Source of the DNA: Prorocentrum cordatum
Lineage: Eukaryota; Sar; Dinophyceae; Prorocentrales; Prorocentraceae
Reading direction: 5' to 3'
Assembly: GCA_963575745.1 (NCBI GenBank)
Contig: CAUYUJ010001753.1
Span: 1 to 64,000 of the forward strand
DNA length: 64,000 nt
The translations under genes and the position numbers were made by a program. How positions within the stretch are numbered: the first letter of the stretch is position 1; each line of letters starts with the position of its first letter. Below the pieces are notes generated by a model, which was given only the letters and a program-made list of their open reading frames with translations, was not told the origin of the DNA and did no database searches. Positions 45,911 through 60,900 of this stretch are shown here, in pieces.

Positions 45911-48900
45911 CGTCGTCGTGGTCGTCGTCGTCGTCGTCGCCTCCAGCGGGCCGTCGCAGAAGCGCACACACAGGCGCACCATGGGGCATCCGCAGTGCGG
46001 CGTCGTCGTCGTCGCCGTCGTCGTCGTTGTCGTCGTCGACGGGCTCAACGGGCATGCGTAACACCCCCGCCCCTCCTGGAGCATCCGCTGTGCGTCGTCG
46101 TCTGCCGTCGTCGTCGCCGTCGTCGTCGTCGTCGGCGTCGGCGTCGTCGTCATCGTCTCTCTCATTGTCGTCGTCGTCGCCGTTGTCATCGTAGGACATA
46201 TTGTACTTTATGGGGGTGGGGAAGGAGAGAGGAACACTGTAGCCGTTTAGGCCTAGCCGTCCCGCTGTAGCGGGGGCGCTGCTGTTCCCCGCCGTTCAGG
46301 CTGCGCTGCTTGCATCGTGCCTCTCGCCCTCCAGCTGTCGGCCGGGCGTCGGCGCTAATCACCAGCGCCGCCGTGGTGCGTTTCTATTTTGGAGCGCGCC
46401 CCCGCGATTCGCCCCGAACAGGAAAACCATGTTTTAAGCACGCGCTTGGCATTAAGGGGTAAGAAAGGAGCAACAGGAGGCGAATGATGTGAAGATGGTT
46501 GAGGGGAAGAAGGATCACTACAGACGAGGAGAATGACGAGGCGCCTTGAAGCCTTCTGGGTGAGGATCGGAAACATGTGGACGGCGCGACTGCTGGAGGG
46601 CAGCGGTCGCAGCTTCTGGGAGATTCTAGAGTGGCTGGGTACCGTCTTAGTGGGTATCAGTGCTCGGGTAATCAAAAGCGCTGCCCACTTCCTTCTCAAG
46701 TCGTTCGCACGAGTGGAACTGTCTTCAGTCAGTCCGAAATTATCGCGCGAAGCCACCCTTGAACAATCGCCCGTGCTGTTGCGGGTGAGAGTGAAGGGGC
46801 CTCGGTTCGTCGGCAGCCCACGAGGCTCGGGCGCACATGCGAAGAGGCCGGCAGCAGGCGCCGAGCTTCTTGTGCAGCCGCATGAGCGCGGACGTGTTGC
46901 CGAATCTGTCAGGACATGTTTTTTTCTGTTCGCGCAAGATGGGTCGTCGCCGTGTCGCCAATCGAATCGCGTGGCGGGTCCAGGGTGGGTCGCGGGGCGA
47001 CTTGCGAGCAGGTTGCAGGTGGGTCGTCGGTCCCGGTGGGTTGCGGATGGGTGGCGGAGCGGGTCGCGGGTGAATCCACGGACGGGTCGCGGGTGGGTCG
47101 CGCGGCGGGGGCCTGCAGCCACATACCACAATCCGCAGGGCAGAAGGCCACAACAGCCACGTATTCAGGGACCGGGTGAAACCTCTTGGCCCTTTCAATC
47201 TGAATAGAAATGTTCCGTTGCGGCCAATGTAGAGGGGATAGATTTGGCAAGGCGGGTCGGGGGTCATGTGGTCGTTCCAGGTGCTCGCCGCGTAAGTCGT
47301 CCGCATTTGGTTGCGAGGGTCCATCAGGGGAGAAATGCCCCCGGCGGTTTGTATGCTCACGGTGCCTGAGCGTGAACGGAACGAGTGGCCACGAAGATCA
47401 GCATAATTTGTTGCCCGCTATGGTCTGGGCTGATTGTCTACGCCACCGTGGATGTCGCCTGCCCAGCAGCGTCCGCTGTCGGCTTCGGACAGCAGTTCCC
47501 GAGGGGTCCCGATTCGAGCGCGTACGTGCACCGGCCTGTTGCCCGCGTGCTGCGTTGGAATTCCCGCCGTCGCGTGATCAGGCACTCGTTTGAAGGGATA
47601 CTGGAGGAGGAGGTGGAGGAGGAGGAGGAGGAGGAGCAGGAGGAGGAGGAGGAGGAGGAGGGGGAGGAGGAAGAGAGGAGGGGGGGGAGGAGGGGATTCT
47701 GGACCACAGAGGAAATAACTGGTGCAGTCTGGCCGTAGCTGAGGCGATGGTTTGACATGGTCGGGCCCGTACGCGCGTGCGTTCCGTGGTTCTACCAGAA
47801 ACTCCTGCAGAAACCCTTCCTTTCCCCCCTTTCCTCTTGTCCCTCCTCCCTTGATTCCTCATCTGTCTCATCGTCGTTCTTTCTCCTCCTCCGTTATCTC
47901 TATCCTGTCGTCGTCGTCCTCCTCCTCCTCTTCATCCCCTCCCCCTTCTCAGATTCTTCCTCGTCTTTTCCTACCTCATCACTCCCCACCCCCGCCCCTT
48001 CTCCGCCGACTCCTCGTCCTCGTTCATATTCCTTGTGTTTCTCCTCCGTCCCTTCTATCACGCAGGGCGCGTCGTGCGAAAGCATATCCGTGAGAGTGTA
48101 CCGGGGCAGCGCATGGCACAGACACGTGTTCCTCCTCGGCGTCCTCGTGCCCCCCCCGTCATACAGTAGGTACCTTCACAAGATGACTCGCCTGCCAACG
48201 GGCGCCTCACGAGAGCTTCTCACCTCCCGACGGGGGGTCCGCGGAGCCGCGGGAGTCCCTCGCGAGGCTCGGGGAGAATGAAGGTCAGGAGGGGAAAAAC
48301 ACACACAGACACAATTAATCGTCGACTCCCAGGAAAATATGGGAAAATATGGGAAGTGGGGTGGAAGACAGAAACCCAGAAAATCTGGAAAAAGATTGGG
48401 ATTTCTGTTGTTTGTGTGTTTTTATCTGTGTGCTTGTGGGCCCCTTCAGAAGGATGTGCCCCCCGGCCTTCCTATGGCAAGACGTCGTGCCGCGCGTGCC
48501 TGCTGGCGGCCCCGGGCTGAGCGAGCCGCTGCTGCTTCCGGGCTCCAGCAAGAGGCGGTATGGGCCAACTGCATGTGAATTCGCGCAACGGTGGAGGGAA
48601 ACACTTAGTGAGCACCCCCGCTGCCCCCCAAACTCACAGTTTTCACGGGCGAAGAACGGTATAACATAAACTTTTTCGCCGTCGGGGACACCTCCCCCAG
48701 GGCGGCTGGAAAGTTTATACCCTTACGGTGCCACCGTTAGGGAATACATTTTCCAGCCGCCCAGGGGCAGGTGTCCCCGACGGCGAACAAGTTTATTGTA
48801 TACCGTTCTTCGCCCGTTAAAAGTTGGCACGCGCGGGGAAGATTGCGGTCGAGGTGCAACTCATCAGACCCACCGCCAACTTTGAACATTGGGGGGAGGG

Positions 48901-51900
48901 GGAGGCGTTCACAGATGAATGTGGCATGAATGTTCACATTTTTTTTCGAGGCCTGAAGCACTCTGGACACCTTCCTCGGAGGTGGGCCGCGCGCTTCGCG
49001 CGCGACCAGCTCGGGTGTTCCGTGCCGGGCAGGCGTCTTCGGGGCGCGGCGACGGCCGCAGCCTCCCGCGGCGGCGCGGCGGACGGGGGGCGCCTCAGGA
49101 CCGCAACCTGCTGCTGGCGGTGGGGAGCAGCTCCAAGGCCGAGACCCTCGCGTCCCTGCGCGAGGCGGCCGCCTCGCCGCCACACGGGGAGGGGCACGGC
49201 GCGTGCCTGGGCACCTCCTCTCACCGGGCGCGTTCCGCTGCTCGCAACGTGCCTGATGATTCGCAATCGTCCGATCAAACATGTATACGCATTTCCTGTC
49301 GGCTGGTGCAGCGCGGATTCCCCGCGGCGGATCCGAGCCGTTTGCGAGCGGCTGCTGTGCGAGTCGCGGGACGCGCTTGTCCATCCTCGGGGGGGGGGAG
49401 CGGCGGCGCACCCGTGGAGAGGAGGAGGAGGAGGAGGAGGAAGAGGAGAAGGAGGAGGAGGAGGAGGAGGAGGAGGAGGGAAGGCCGAGGGGGCGGGCCT
49501 GCTCGGCCGGGCCCGGTTGCAGAAGGCCTGCTCGGCCCCCGTGGCAGGCTCGTGGAGCCGTCGCGCTGCGCGGGCGGAGGCGGAGGGCCACGAGAGGCTG
49601 CCGAGAACCCCCATCGTCGCCCGACGAGGCGAGAATGAAGTCGGGCCTGTCCCTCCACAGGAGGAAACTATCCCAGTGCGACCCTACCCAGGAGTTGGAG
49701 GACCTAGGAGAGCAGCATCTACATCTGAACCGAAAGCTGCATCAACATCTACACCTGCGTCTACATCACTGACCGACGTCACTGGGGGAACCGCCGGGCG
49801 GATTTTAGGGGAACCGTCCGGGGCGAGTTGCACTGCCCGGCCCTTGAAGCATACCGAGTAAGAACCCTTCTAGGCAGAGCCTAGGTAGGGAAATTCAAAG
49901 CTAGGCCAAACGATAGTCTGGGGACCACTGTTTGAGTATGTCTTGACTGTGTTGGGGTATTTTAGTGTCGTATCTTTTTACGTTCTCGCCCAGGATCAGC
50001 CTGTAGGGGGACACGTCCGACCTGAGACGAGAAGGCCCGCCCCTGCTCACCTCCCCCTCGGCGCGCTGGCTAGGGGAGGGAGTCGCGTCGCCGCGGTAAG
50101 CTGCGGGAGGGCTCCCGGGCGAGAGCGCGACCCCCTGGCAAGGTGACGGGGATCCTGCAGCGAGAGCGCGGTGATTCTTTGGTCCGTGATGAGGAAGTCT
50201 CAGGCGGAAGCGGTTGCCTTTGTGGTCTGGAAGGCCCGACAACGACACGGTTTGAGCATCAATATTTTTCCTAACCAAAAGGCCAGGTGCGATCCCAAGG
50301 GGTGGCACTCAAGTCGGATTGGCCTGGCGAAGAATCCGCTGGACCTTATGTGGAGCCACTTGGGGGGCAGCAGACGCGTGAAGGGTGCTCAACCACTGGG
50401 GCCCGCTGAGGCCATATGTTGAGCCACTTGTGGGCAACCAAATGTGTGCGGGGTGCACCGACATGGGTGCCGGTGACTCCATGCGAGCACGCCCACTGGG
50501 GTCATAGGTAGAGCTCCCAGCTCTCCGCGGGCCACGAAACGCGCGAGGGATGTGCTGGCATGGGCGCGGGGACCCATGCGAGCACGCCCAGTGGGGCCAT
50601 AGGTGGAGCTCCCTGCGGGCCACGAAACGTGTGAGGGGTGCGCCGGAATGGGCGCGGGGACCGTATACGCGAACCCGCCCACTGGGGCCATGGACCGTGA
50701 GGTGCAGCTCTTTGTGGGCCACGAGCACGCTCCTTGGGGCCACGGGTGGAGCTCCCTGTGGGCCAGAGAGGCCCCCGTGGGCCAGAGAGGCGTGCGAGGG
50801 GCTCGTGAAAAAGACGCGGGGGCGCCAGGCGAGCACGCCCGCGGGGGGCACGGGTGGAGCTCCCGGGGGACCACGCAGCACGCGAGGGGTGCGCGCCGCC
50901 CTGGGCGCGGGGGCGCCGTGCGGGCACGCTTCCTGGGGCCACAGGGGCCTGCAGTGGGCCCCCTGGCATCGCTCGGACGTGTGCATTTTTTTCTCGGCGA
51001 GAACCATCGAGGACCATCCTGGACCATCGCGCAACAAAAACACGCACGAAACCGAAAAATGCACGGGAAATGGACGTCCGAGCGATGGCCAGGCCTTGGA
51101 AACGACAGGGCCGTTGTTTTACCGGTTCCGTTTTGCCGTTTTTATTGCCGTGCCGACGCCGTCTCTCTTTACCGGCTCCGTCGCCGTGTTTTGACCGGTT
51201 CCGGCTTCGGTTCCAATCATGGAGCCGTTTTTGTTGCCGTTTCCGGTCGCCGTTTTTTTGATGTTTCCATTTTCAAGGGAGAACGTGTTTTTGGAAACGG
51301 TGAAACCGGCCCTGCCGTTTCCAGGGCCCACAAAGGCCGCGAAACGTGTGAGAGGTTTGCTGAATTGGGTGCGGCGTCGCCTCTGCGAGCAGCGCGCTGG
51401 GGCCATTAGGTAGAGCTCCCTATCGAGTCCAGGGCCGCGTGAGGGGCATGACGAAGTGAGGGCAGCACAAGCAGCAGTTGCTGCAGCGATGGATGGAGGG
51501 AAGAGGATGACGAGGAAGGAAGGGGGGGGGGAGGCGGAGGAGGATGAGGAGGAGGGGGAGGAGGAGAGGAGGAGGGGAAGGAAGGAGGAAGGAGGAGGCG
51601 CGCGGCGCTGCGGATTCAAAACGAGGGCCCAAAACACGTGAGGGTCCGTAAAAGCCACAACGGGCGCCAGTGGGGGGGGGGGGGTAAAATTAATACGCTT
51701 CCTTCAGGAGCAGACGTTCAAGTGGAACCCGCACCGCAGAGTCCCACTTCGGCCGCGCACCCAGAAGCGGTGTGGGGTGCAGGACAGGTCGCCCCTTCAC
51801 CCTGACGCAGGAGAAGCAGATTCTGGCTACGTGACATGATTAGGGGCGGCCGCCTAGGGAACATCGCAGAAACGCAATCGGACAGCCGATAGTAGGCGCC

Positions 51901-54900
51901 CCAGCCGGCCTCGGCGCGCCGCAGGGCTTCTCGGCGGACCCCTTGCCTTGCACAGAGCCGCGCTCCCCTGCGCCTCTTGGACTGCTCCTACGGTTCCTCG
52001 CCCGCCTCGCCCTCCTGCTCCGCGGCCCTCGCAGTTCGGCGGCGAGCGAAGGCGGGAAGTGAGGAGACTGCTTTCTCAGAAGGTTCGGAAGTCCCCCGGC
52101 CGTCTGACAAGTTTTCGAAGCCTTCCCCGAAGACAGCAAAACAATTTCTCGTAAGGCGCGAGGGCTTCTGAGAAGTCCCGCCGCCTTTTGAGAAGGCCTT
52201 CTCCTTCTCACTTCCCCGCCTCGTTCGCCGCCGAGAATTGGCGCTCATCTCCAGAAGCATGTTCGAGCCGTCATGGAGTGTCTGTCCCGAGCGGGGCGGG
52301 CACCCTTCCAGCTGCCTTCTTGGGAACTAGGAGTCGAGGGGGCGAGAAGGAAAAAGGCTATGATGAGGAGGAGGAGCACGAAGAACGAAGATGAGGACGA
52401 CGAAGAGGAGGAGGAGCAGGAGGAGGAGGACGAAGACGAGGACGAGGACGAGGACGAGGACGAAGAGGATGGGTAGCTGTGGCGCGGGGTCAAAATCAAT
52501 ACAGAGGACCGTCGGAGGAACATCGGTCCTCGCGGACTCCGGTGGCCCCCTCACGCCATGAGGTGACCCCGCAGAATACGAAGCACGCTTTCATGGAGCT
52601 GGTCATGGCAAAGCCGCTGGAGGTCCTTGCCATGGGAATGGGGAACATCGATGACGACTACGTCCGAAGGACTGTGCTATTGGACGTGAGCAGGCGGATG
52701 AGGAAGAGGCATATGAAAAGGTAGTAGAAAGGGAGGTGGAGATGATGGGAGGCGATCTAGCAGAGGAGGAGGAGGAGTATGCGACGGGGGACGACGAAGC
52801 AGGCGGAGGTGCGAAACGAGAGGAGAGGGAGAGAGGTTCGGATGCCACTCCTGTGAGGTCAAATTCAGTATCGGCGCTGGTATCTCCTTGTCGAAATCCA
52901 TCCTAATCCGGCACAGCTCCGTTCAATCTGGTTCAATCTTGCTTCGTCCAGCTTGATCTTGGGCCGCATTCGAACTGCTCCGTTTCAATTGCGCCCCAGT
53001 CGGGCTCAACAGCCCTTACTCCATCCGTCTACCATTCCATCCATCCATCTTCTTCGTCGACGTCACCTGTGCAGCAACCTGGCCTCCCTGGAGGCCAGCG
53101 CGTTTGGCGCGCTTGCCGCCGCCCTTGTAGGGCCGCCCCGCGGCGATGGCGGACCTGCGCTTCCGCTTCCACTTCCGCTTCCGCTTCCGCTTCCGTTGGG
53201 AGGGAGGGAGGAAGGGAGGGACGGAGGAGGAGGAGGAGGAGGAGGAGGAGGAGGAGCAGGAGCAGGAGCAGGAGCAGGAGGAGGAGGAGGAGGAGGAGGA
53301 GGAGGAGGAGGAGGAGGAGGAGGAGGAGGAGGAGGAGGAGAGGAGAGGAGGAGGAGAGGAGGAGGAGAGGAGGAGGAGGAGGAGGAGCAGGAGGAGGAGG
53401 AATAAGAAGAGGGAGGAGAATTATTCACTGCGTGGAGCTCCCCATATGTGCATCTACTCGCATGGACCTGTCCGCCGTGAATGTCTAGGCGCAAGAGCTT
53501 TCGAATATTAACGGGCTTCAGTTGTGACGGTCTGGACATCAATCTAACTGCGAATGAATTGGAGTGTGAATGAGCCTCAGTAGTACGAGCGCGTCTCTGT
53601 GCATGAGCCTGGGGCCTCCTGGGGCCTCCTGAAACCTACTGGGGCTTCCTGGGGTCTCCAGGAGCCTCTTGGGACCTCCTGGGACCTCCTAGGAAGGTTT
53701 CGTGCCCCAGGGGAGGCGCAATCTATAGCAACAGACGTAATCCGATTCCCCAAATAAAGTGAAACACTCCCTTTCGAACGACCGACAACAAGCAGTTTTG
53801 ACATCACATGCCCTGCCCATGGTTGTCGCCGATGGTTGTCGTTCTGAGGTCTGGGGCGTCGACGACCTTGTGCTCCTGCTTTCCTCGTCTTCGCTCTCCA
53901 GTCCTCGTCTTTCCGTCCTCTTCTCGTCGTCCTCCTCTTCCCGCCTCCTCTCCTAGTCTTCGTCTTTTTCCTAGTCATATCTCCTCGTCCATCGTTCCTC
54001 CCCTCCTCTTCTTGTCCTCGTCGTCCATCCTCGTCCTCCTCACATCCTCTTCCTCCTTTCTTATTCGTTCATCATTCTTCTCCTCTCGCTCCATGTTCGT
54101 CCCCCCCGACGTCTTGCCTGCCTCCCCTCCCCTCTCGTGTCATTACCGTCTCCCTCATCTCTCTCCTCTGCAGAGGTTGAGAAGACCAAGCGAAATCATT
54201 GTCAGGGACTCATTATACCGTCGTCGCAATCGTCACCCTATTACATCATCGCCGTTTTTGTCGGTCCGAGCAAGATCGGAGATCGCATCTCCGTGGTAAC
54301 GGCGTCTGCTGCTTTGGTGGCGGGTTGGGGGGGGACCCGCGGCAGCGGGGGTCGCTTTGGCCAGCTGCCATGGCAGACGAATCGTTCGCCCAAATCATCA
54401 AAAGAAGCATCGCGTACCGAGCTCGATTCAGGGTTGAGTCGAAGAAGGTCGTGGCGCCGTTTCAGATTGTGCCTCATCCTCAGAACCGCGGCGGCGATCC
54501 AGTGAAATCGTTGCGTACGAACCAAAATATATGTAGCATCATGAAGGATGGGTACGACCCCATAGATGCAAACAGCAACGGTGTGCTCGTGGAAGAAAAA
54601 CCCGTGTTGGCGGGGGGCAGCGACACAGTCATACAAGACAACTTTGCGAAGAAGATCTTGGTAGATCCGGACATGGCCCTGCATAACAAATCCCGCCAGC
54701 CAGCGAAGTATGGTAGTTTGTCGCACAGCCATCTGAATTGTTTTTTCCGCAACATCTTGGGCAACAAAAAAGGATGCGAGTGCTCAGGGACCCGCGGTGG
54801 CGGGGCCGAGCAGGCCAAGTGCGATTGCAAGTGTTCGACACTTTTGGACGAAAAGGGAAACTACAATTTGGAGAAAGTGCGAGCTCACGATGGTGAGTGG

Positions 54901-57900
54901 GGTTCTCAGTGCGAAGGCGGCCTGGAGTGGGAGATTCTGTCTTGGAGGATGGACGAAGAGGAGCCCGAAGCAGCTCTAGTAATCAGCATCGCACTCAACA
55001 AGAAGAACGAAACTGCCATGAAAACGGGCCACCTGGAGATCCTGTCGACCCTGGTGGGTTTGTGCAAACCAGACCCCCACGGATGCGTGCCTTTCGAGCC
55101 AGTGAGGGACAAGCTCATCGATTTGTATGGGGCGGAGATCGACCACCCTGACTTCCTGCGCCTATTCAAATTGGCGTGTGATGCAGGAGGGGAGGGCAGT
55201 ATTCACATGAAAGACCTGTTCCCGTTCACTGGTATGTTCGTGAACCCGAAGGTGCGCAAAATGCGCATGGAGGCCTATGGCGTGATTGCGCCCTACCCTG
55301 AGGAGTTCCCCAAACTCAAGAACGCCTGCCTCAAGTGGGCTTGGAAGCAGCCGCCCACCAGAGGGTTTTGCCAGATCTCCCCCAGCATTGCGCACAGATT
55401 CCACAAGGAGTCGAGGTTCCAGATGTATGATTTCTTGAAGGAAGTAGAGGGCGCATTCCTGCAACTGGGAAACATGGCATCCGCGGCAGTGGAGGGGCCG
55501 ACTTCCGAGAAGTTGCGGTGCAAGTGGATTGCGGTGGTGGAGGTCAATGTCATGGCAAAAATCCGCAGAGCTGCGCTATCTACCGCTGCCCCCCTGCTCG
55601 TCAGCATCGTCCTCTCCCCTTCTTCCCCTCGCAATTGTACTCCTCCCCTCCCCTCAACGTCCGTTTCCCCCACCTCTCCTCAAGAGCGGTTCTGTCCCTC
55701 ACCTCCCTCGCCTCCCCATCGTCGTTCGTTCTTCCTGCTCTTGCATGTTGTTCCCCTCCTCCCATTTCCGTCGGAAGCAGTTCGAGACCCCTCCGCTCCC
55801 ATAGTGGGGCTGTCTGATTTTCGCGGCCCCGAAGAATCCCAGCGACGGCAAGTCTGTCAGGGAGCAGGAGGGCGCGATCGCAAAGGATTGCAGCTCATTC
55901 ATCGCGACCGAGCTACGAGAGTTGATGTCATTGGGAAAGGCTGGGTTGACAAAGGCGGACATGCCTCAGTTTCCGCGGGAGACGGACCTGATGCAGGAAG
56001 TGGGGAAATTGTGGGACGACCCGAATGATAAGGGGCAATCGCCTTCCCCCGGGCCGAAGGGCAAGAGCTCCGTGGTCACGGAGACTCTGACGCCCAAGGT
56101 AATCAAGCAGGACGCAGAAGGGAGGGCTTTGACCGCGCACGAGACAGCGTCTGCCGCAGTAGGAGTAGCGAGCGGGGACAAAGTGGATACCATTCCATGG
56201 CGCGAGTGGGCGCGCTCTGCCTGCGCCTCGGACGACAAGCAGATTGCCAAGCAGGTGCTGGTGTTAGCCATGTCCGCTAACCACGACCACATGACATGCG
56301 AAATCCCTATCGCGATGATCAAGAGCGGCAGCGTGGTCAAGGCCGTGGCCACGAGAGACATTCCCGTGGGGCACTTGAAGGTGCCATTGTGGTTCAAGAA
56401 GGACGCGTCCATTTTCATGGAGGGGCCGGGCGTCTTCATCCACCCGAAAGCCGCGTGCGCAGAGGTGTCGTGGGTAAAAACCATTACCGAGGCAGAAGAA
56501 GAAGCTGGCGTCGAAAGCGGGGAAGAGGTGGTCGTGAGGATTCACGTGCAGCCTGAGCTCAGACTCCCGAAGGAGGGTGACGCAGGGTTCGTATGGGACC
56601 CGAGGGACTCAGTCCACCCGTTCTGGTTCATCAAGCGCAGTGACCACAAGGGGAACGCCGTCACAGACCACCACTGCGAGGCGAACGCCTCCGTGGTGAT
56701 GGAGACGGTGAAACAAGTTTGGGCGAGTGATTACGTTCATCTGAAGACCGCCGAGGCCGAGGTGGCTCCTATGGCGTCCACGTATTCAGTGAAGCTGCCG
56801 TGCATCGTCAGCAAGGCCCCAACCAAGGCGGGGCAAGAGGTTGTCGTGCAATTTGACGGCGCTCCCACGACGAAGAAACAAAAAGCCACGACGCAGCAGA
56901 CCGCCTTCGACCAGGTCGCGGCGTCCCAGAAGAAGAAGCCGAACAAAAAGTGAGTAGGTCGGGTCTCGATCCGCGGTGGCGGAGCGATTCACCACGTGCC
57001 AGCGTTCCGAGGCAGAGAGCGCCGCGCGCAGAAAAGTCGACCTGTAATTCCAAAAGCTGAATTCAATTTTTCAGTGGCTCTTTAAGGAGGCCGACGGCGG
57101 CCGGGTGACCCGCGAAAGCGTTGGGGAGTTCTGTAGAGTCAACAATGGAAAAGTCGACCTGTAATTCCAAAAACTGAATTCAACTTTTCTGTGGCTCTTC
57201 AAGGAGGCCGACGGCGGCCTCCGCCCTTCGTTCCTGCCTTCTCCGCTCTCCTCCTCCTGCCTTTTCCGCCCTCCTCCTTCCTCCTTTCTGCCCTCCGCTC
57301 TCCTGCTCCTGCGTTCCGCTCTCCTCCTCCTGCCTTTTCCCTGTCCCATGTCCTCCGCCCTCCTCCTTTCTCCTTTCTGGCGTCCCCCTGCCCCTCCGCG
57401 CTCCTCCTTCCGCAGCCGCGCAGCCTCGAGCCCGTCTGCCCCATCTTCGTGGTGACGGAGTGTGGGGGAGGGGGGGCATGAGCAGCGCATCCCCGCGTTC
57501 GAAACGCCCAAAATTGACCGGCGTTGAGCCGAGCTCGCTCGACAGTTCGTCGGCCCGCCGCCACCGGCGACGCAGCCCGCCGAGCAGCCGCCCGAAAGCG
57601 CAACTCGTGGCACGAGCAAAAGCCGAGCCAGCCGAGCCAAAGCGGCCGAGGGCGCAGCTCGTTCGGCGCCAGGACAAGGACATGGGGGGGAAATCCGCGG
57701 TAGCGGAGAAGGACAAGGACCACAAGGACAAGGACCACAAGGAGAAGAACAAGGACGGCAAGAAGGAGAAGAAGGAGAGGAAGGAGAAGGAGACATCCGC
57801 GGTAGCGGAGAAGGGCAGCAACGACAGGAAGGACAAGGACAAGAAGCAGGCGCCGCAGGAGGCGCAGCAGCAAGCGGTAAAGTGGAGGCGTCTGCCCAAG

Positions 57901-60900
57901 AAGGACAGGGCGCGGAAGAAGAGACTGGAGGAGGCGCCGAAGCAGGCACCGAAGGAGCGTCTGCCGAAGCTCGCGCCCAAGGGGGCCACGGAGAAATCCG
58001 CGGTAGCGGAGAAGAAGCGTCCGCCGAAGCAGGCCCCGAAGGAGCGTCCGCCGAAGCCCGCGACCAAGGGGGCCGACTCGTACTCGTCGGACTCGTACTC
58101 GTCGGACTCGGACTCGCACTCCCACTCGGACGAAGAAGCGGGCGCGGCAGCACCGGCGGCAGCGGCGAAGCCGGGCCGCGGGCCGCGTGGGGTTCCTCCG
58201 CCGCGGAGCGCCATGGTGGCAGCAGCCAGCGGCACCAGCGGCGCCGAGGAGCGCGCGCGGGGACTGCAGCAGGCAGCGGCCTCAGCCGCATCAGCCAGTC
58301 AGCCGCGCAAGCCAGCCGCACCAGCCTCAGAAGGAGCCGCGGTTGCGGCGGCGTCTCCACGCGATGGAGCCGCGGTGGCGGGGAAGCGGGGGAAGAGCAG
58401 CAGCAGCAGCAGCACCGGCACCGCCAGCAGCAGGCGCAGCAGGCGCAGCACGAGCGAAGAAGCGGACGCGGCAGCACCACGTGCACAACCCGGGAGCCAA
58501 CGGTCGCAAACGGAACAGGCCGCCGCTTTCGGAGTGCCCGCCCCCCCCTCACCTGCGCGGGGACAGCCCCCAGCGGTCTGGACTGGGAGCTCTTGGGCTG
58601 CTTGGACCCAACAGCAGCAGCAGCAGGCGCAGGAGCACTGGCATGCTTGGCGGCAGTGGGGGGCCACGCAGAGTTCGGAACAGCAGAGCTCCGCGGTCGC
58701 GGAGAGCTCCGCGGTCGCGGAGGGGTCTGCTGCGCGCGACGACTTTGGCTTTGGACAGGCTCAGCGCGTGTGCGCGGACGTTGCCGAAGGGGCCAACCTC
58801 CCTGAGATCGCGAGCGACCTGCGCAACCAGGGTCCTCATATGCTCCTGGTGCGGTGCTCGACAGTAGAGCAGAGGAAAGAGCTCCAAGACATGCTGACGC
58901 AGGGCCGTGCAGAGGGCCAGGGGCGCGCAGAGGGCGAGGGGCGCGCAGAGGTGCCCTTCCTCTGCTCTGACCAAGGGCCGTTCCTACTGGCAGGGCGGGA
59001 TGGGTTCGTGTCAGAGGTGGGTGTGCAGCAGTTTCTGAACCTGCCTGGCGTCGGCCAGATTACGTTCGGCGAGTTTTCTTTGGCCGTGAGTATCCAGCAG
59101 ATGGTGTCCATCAAGGTGGCCGTGGTCAGTCTGACCCCAGGTGGCGATCAGCCCATCGACTCCGCGGTGGCGGACAACTGGACGAAGGTCGTGGACTGCA
59201 TTGGACGGAAGTCAGTTCGATTCGTGGCTGGCCACTTCGCGGACAAGCTCGACGAGTTCCTCGTTGCGACGCGCACATTTGTGCAGGTGAGAGCGTGCGC
59301 CGCTCTGCATTTCGACGCTCGCGCCGAGACCCACTCGGCAACCGCTATGTTCATCGTGGGGCCTGTCGGCAGCGTGAAGGAGCGGCTGGAGGGCGGTGGC
59401 TACAGTATCACCCGTGGTGACGGGGTCGAGGCCTTGCCCGCTGCAGTCGAAAAGGCGATCGACCACGCGCAGAGCGTGGTTGGCCAGCGTGCGTACCTGG
59501 GCGGAGAGGGGGCGGACAGATCGCGAGGCTGGCCCACCATCCAGATGTCGAAGGAGAAGCCGCCGCGCCATGTCGCAGACCACACGAAAAAGATTGTGAT
59601 CTTTTTCGGCTCCACTGCGTCCCGCCGCACGAAAGGGAAGGGCAAGATGCGCCAGGACAATCGCGAGGTGCGCGCGGAGAAGTGGTACCAGAAAACTGGC
59701 AAGCAGCCCGGGCGGCGCAACTCAGGTAGCGGGTAGGGCTCTGGCGCGCCCGCGGTTGCGGGGGAAGTCTGATTAGGTAATTAATAACCCGCGGTCACGG
59801 TGAAGTATGTAGCAGTCTCTGCGCAGTCACCCGCGGTCGCGGGGCTTCGGCGGACGCGCGCGCAGAAAAAGGGGGGCGGGACAGTTAGGAGGGATTGTCC
59901 TAATCTTACTCCCCCTCACCACTCTTACTCGTGCTCCCACTCTTACTCTTACTCTTACTCCTCCTCACCACTCCTACTCCTACTCGTCTTTTACTCGTGC
60001 TCTTACTGTTGCTCCCGCTCTCACTCTGACTCTCACTCTCACTCTGACTCTCACTCGTACGCTTACTCTTACTTAAACTCTGAGGTCTACTCTTACTCTT
60101 ACTCTTAATCTTAATCTTGCTCTTACTCTTACTCTTACTCGTACTCGTACTCTTACCTCTACTTGTTACTCTTACTCGTACTCTTACTCTTACTCTTACT
60201 CGTACTTTTACTTTTACGTACTCTTATCCTTATTCCTTATTAGAATATACTCCCACTCCCCCCTCAGGCCGGCCATTAGGGGCCGCATCCGGGGGGTCCC
60301 ATCCTAACCTGTAAAAAAACAATATAAAATCAACATTTTTCTTATTTTTTCCTCTCGACATGGACGTCCTGTCGTCCACGGCGATAATCCATTGCAAAAA
60401 ATACCACAAAGAGCACACGCGCGCGTTCATGTCAGAATCCTACCGAACACCGTGTGTTTGCAAGCATTTCAACATAAAAACATCAAAAACCCAATGCTTT
60501 TTCACAAAAATTGTACAAATTTCCCGCCCGGGCTCTCTTGCTGAAATCATAGGAAAACCATAGGAATCTTAAGAATTCTGTCAAATCCAGCGATTTCACG
60601 TCATCGCGCGGTGCACTCGCGATGCTCTGTCATGCACCCAGGCCGCGAATCCTGTGCAAAAAATACCACAAAGAGCACACTCGCGCGTTCATGTCAGAAT
60701 CCTACCGAACACCGTGTGTTTGCAAGCATTTCAACATAAAAACATCAAAAACCCAATGCTTTTTCACAAAAATGCTGTGGGGTGTCCTGTCAGACCGTCG
60801 GGCTTCCTCCGGCCACCTCTGGCTTCCTGCGGTGTACCGGGCCATTCTCGACTCGTCTGGCAATGCGTGCGCGGCATTCATCACGCGCTCGCCAGTTCCC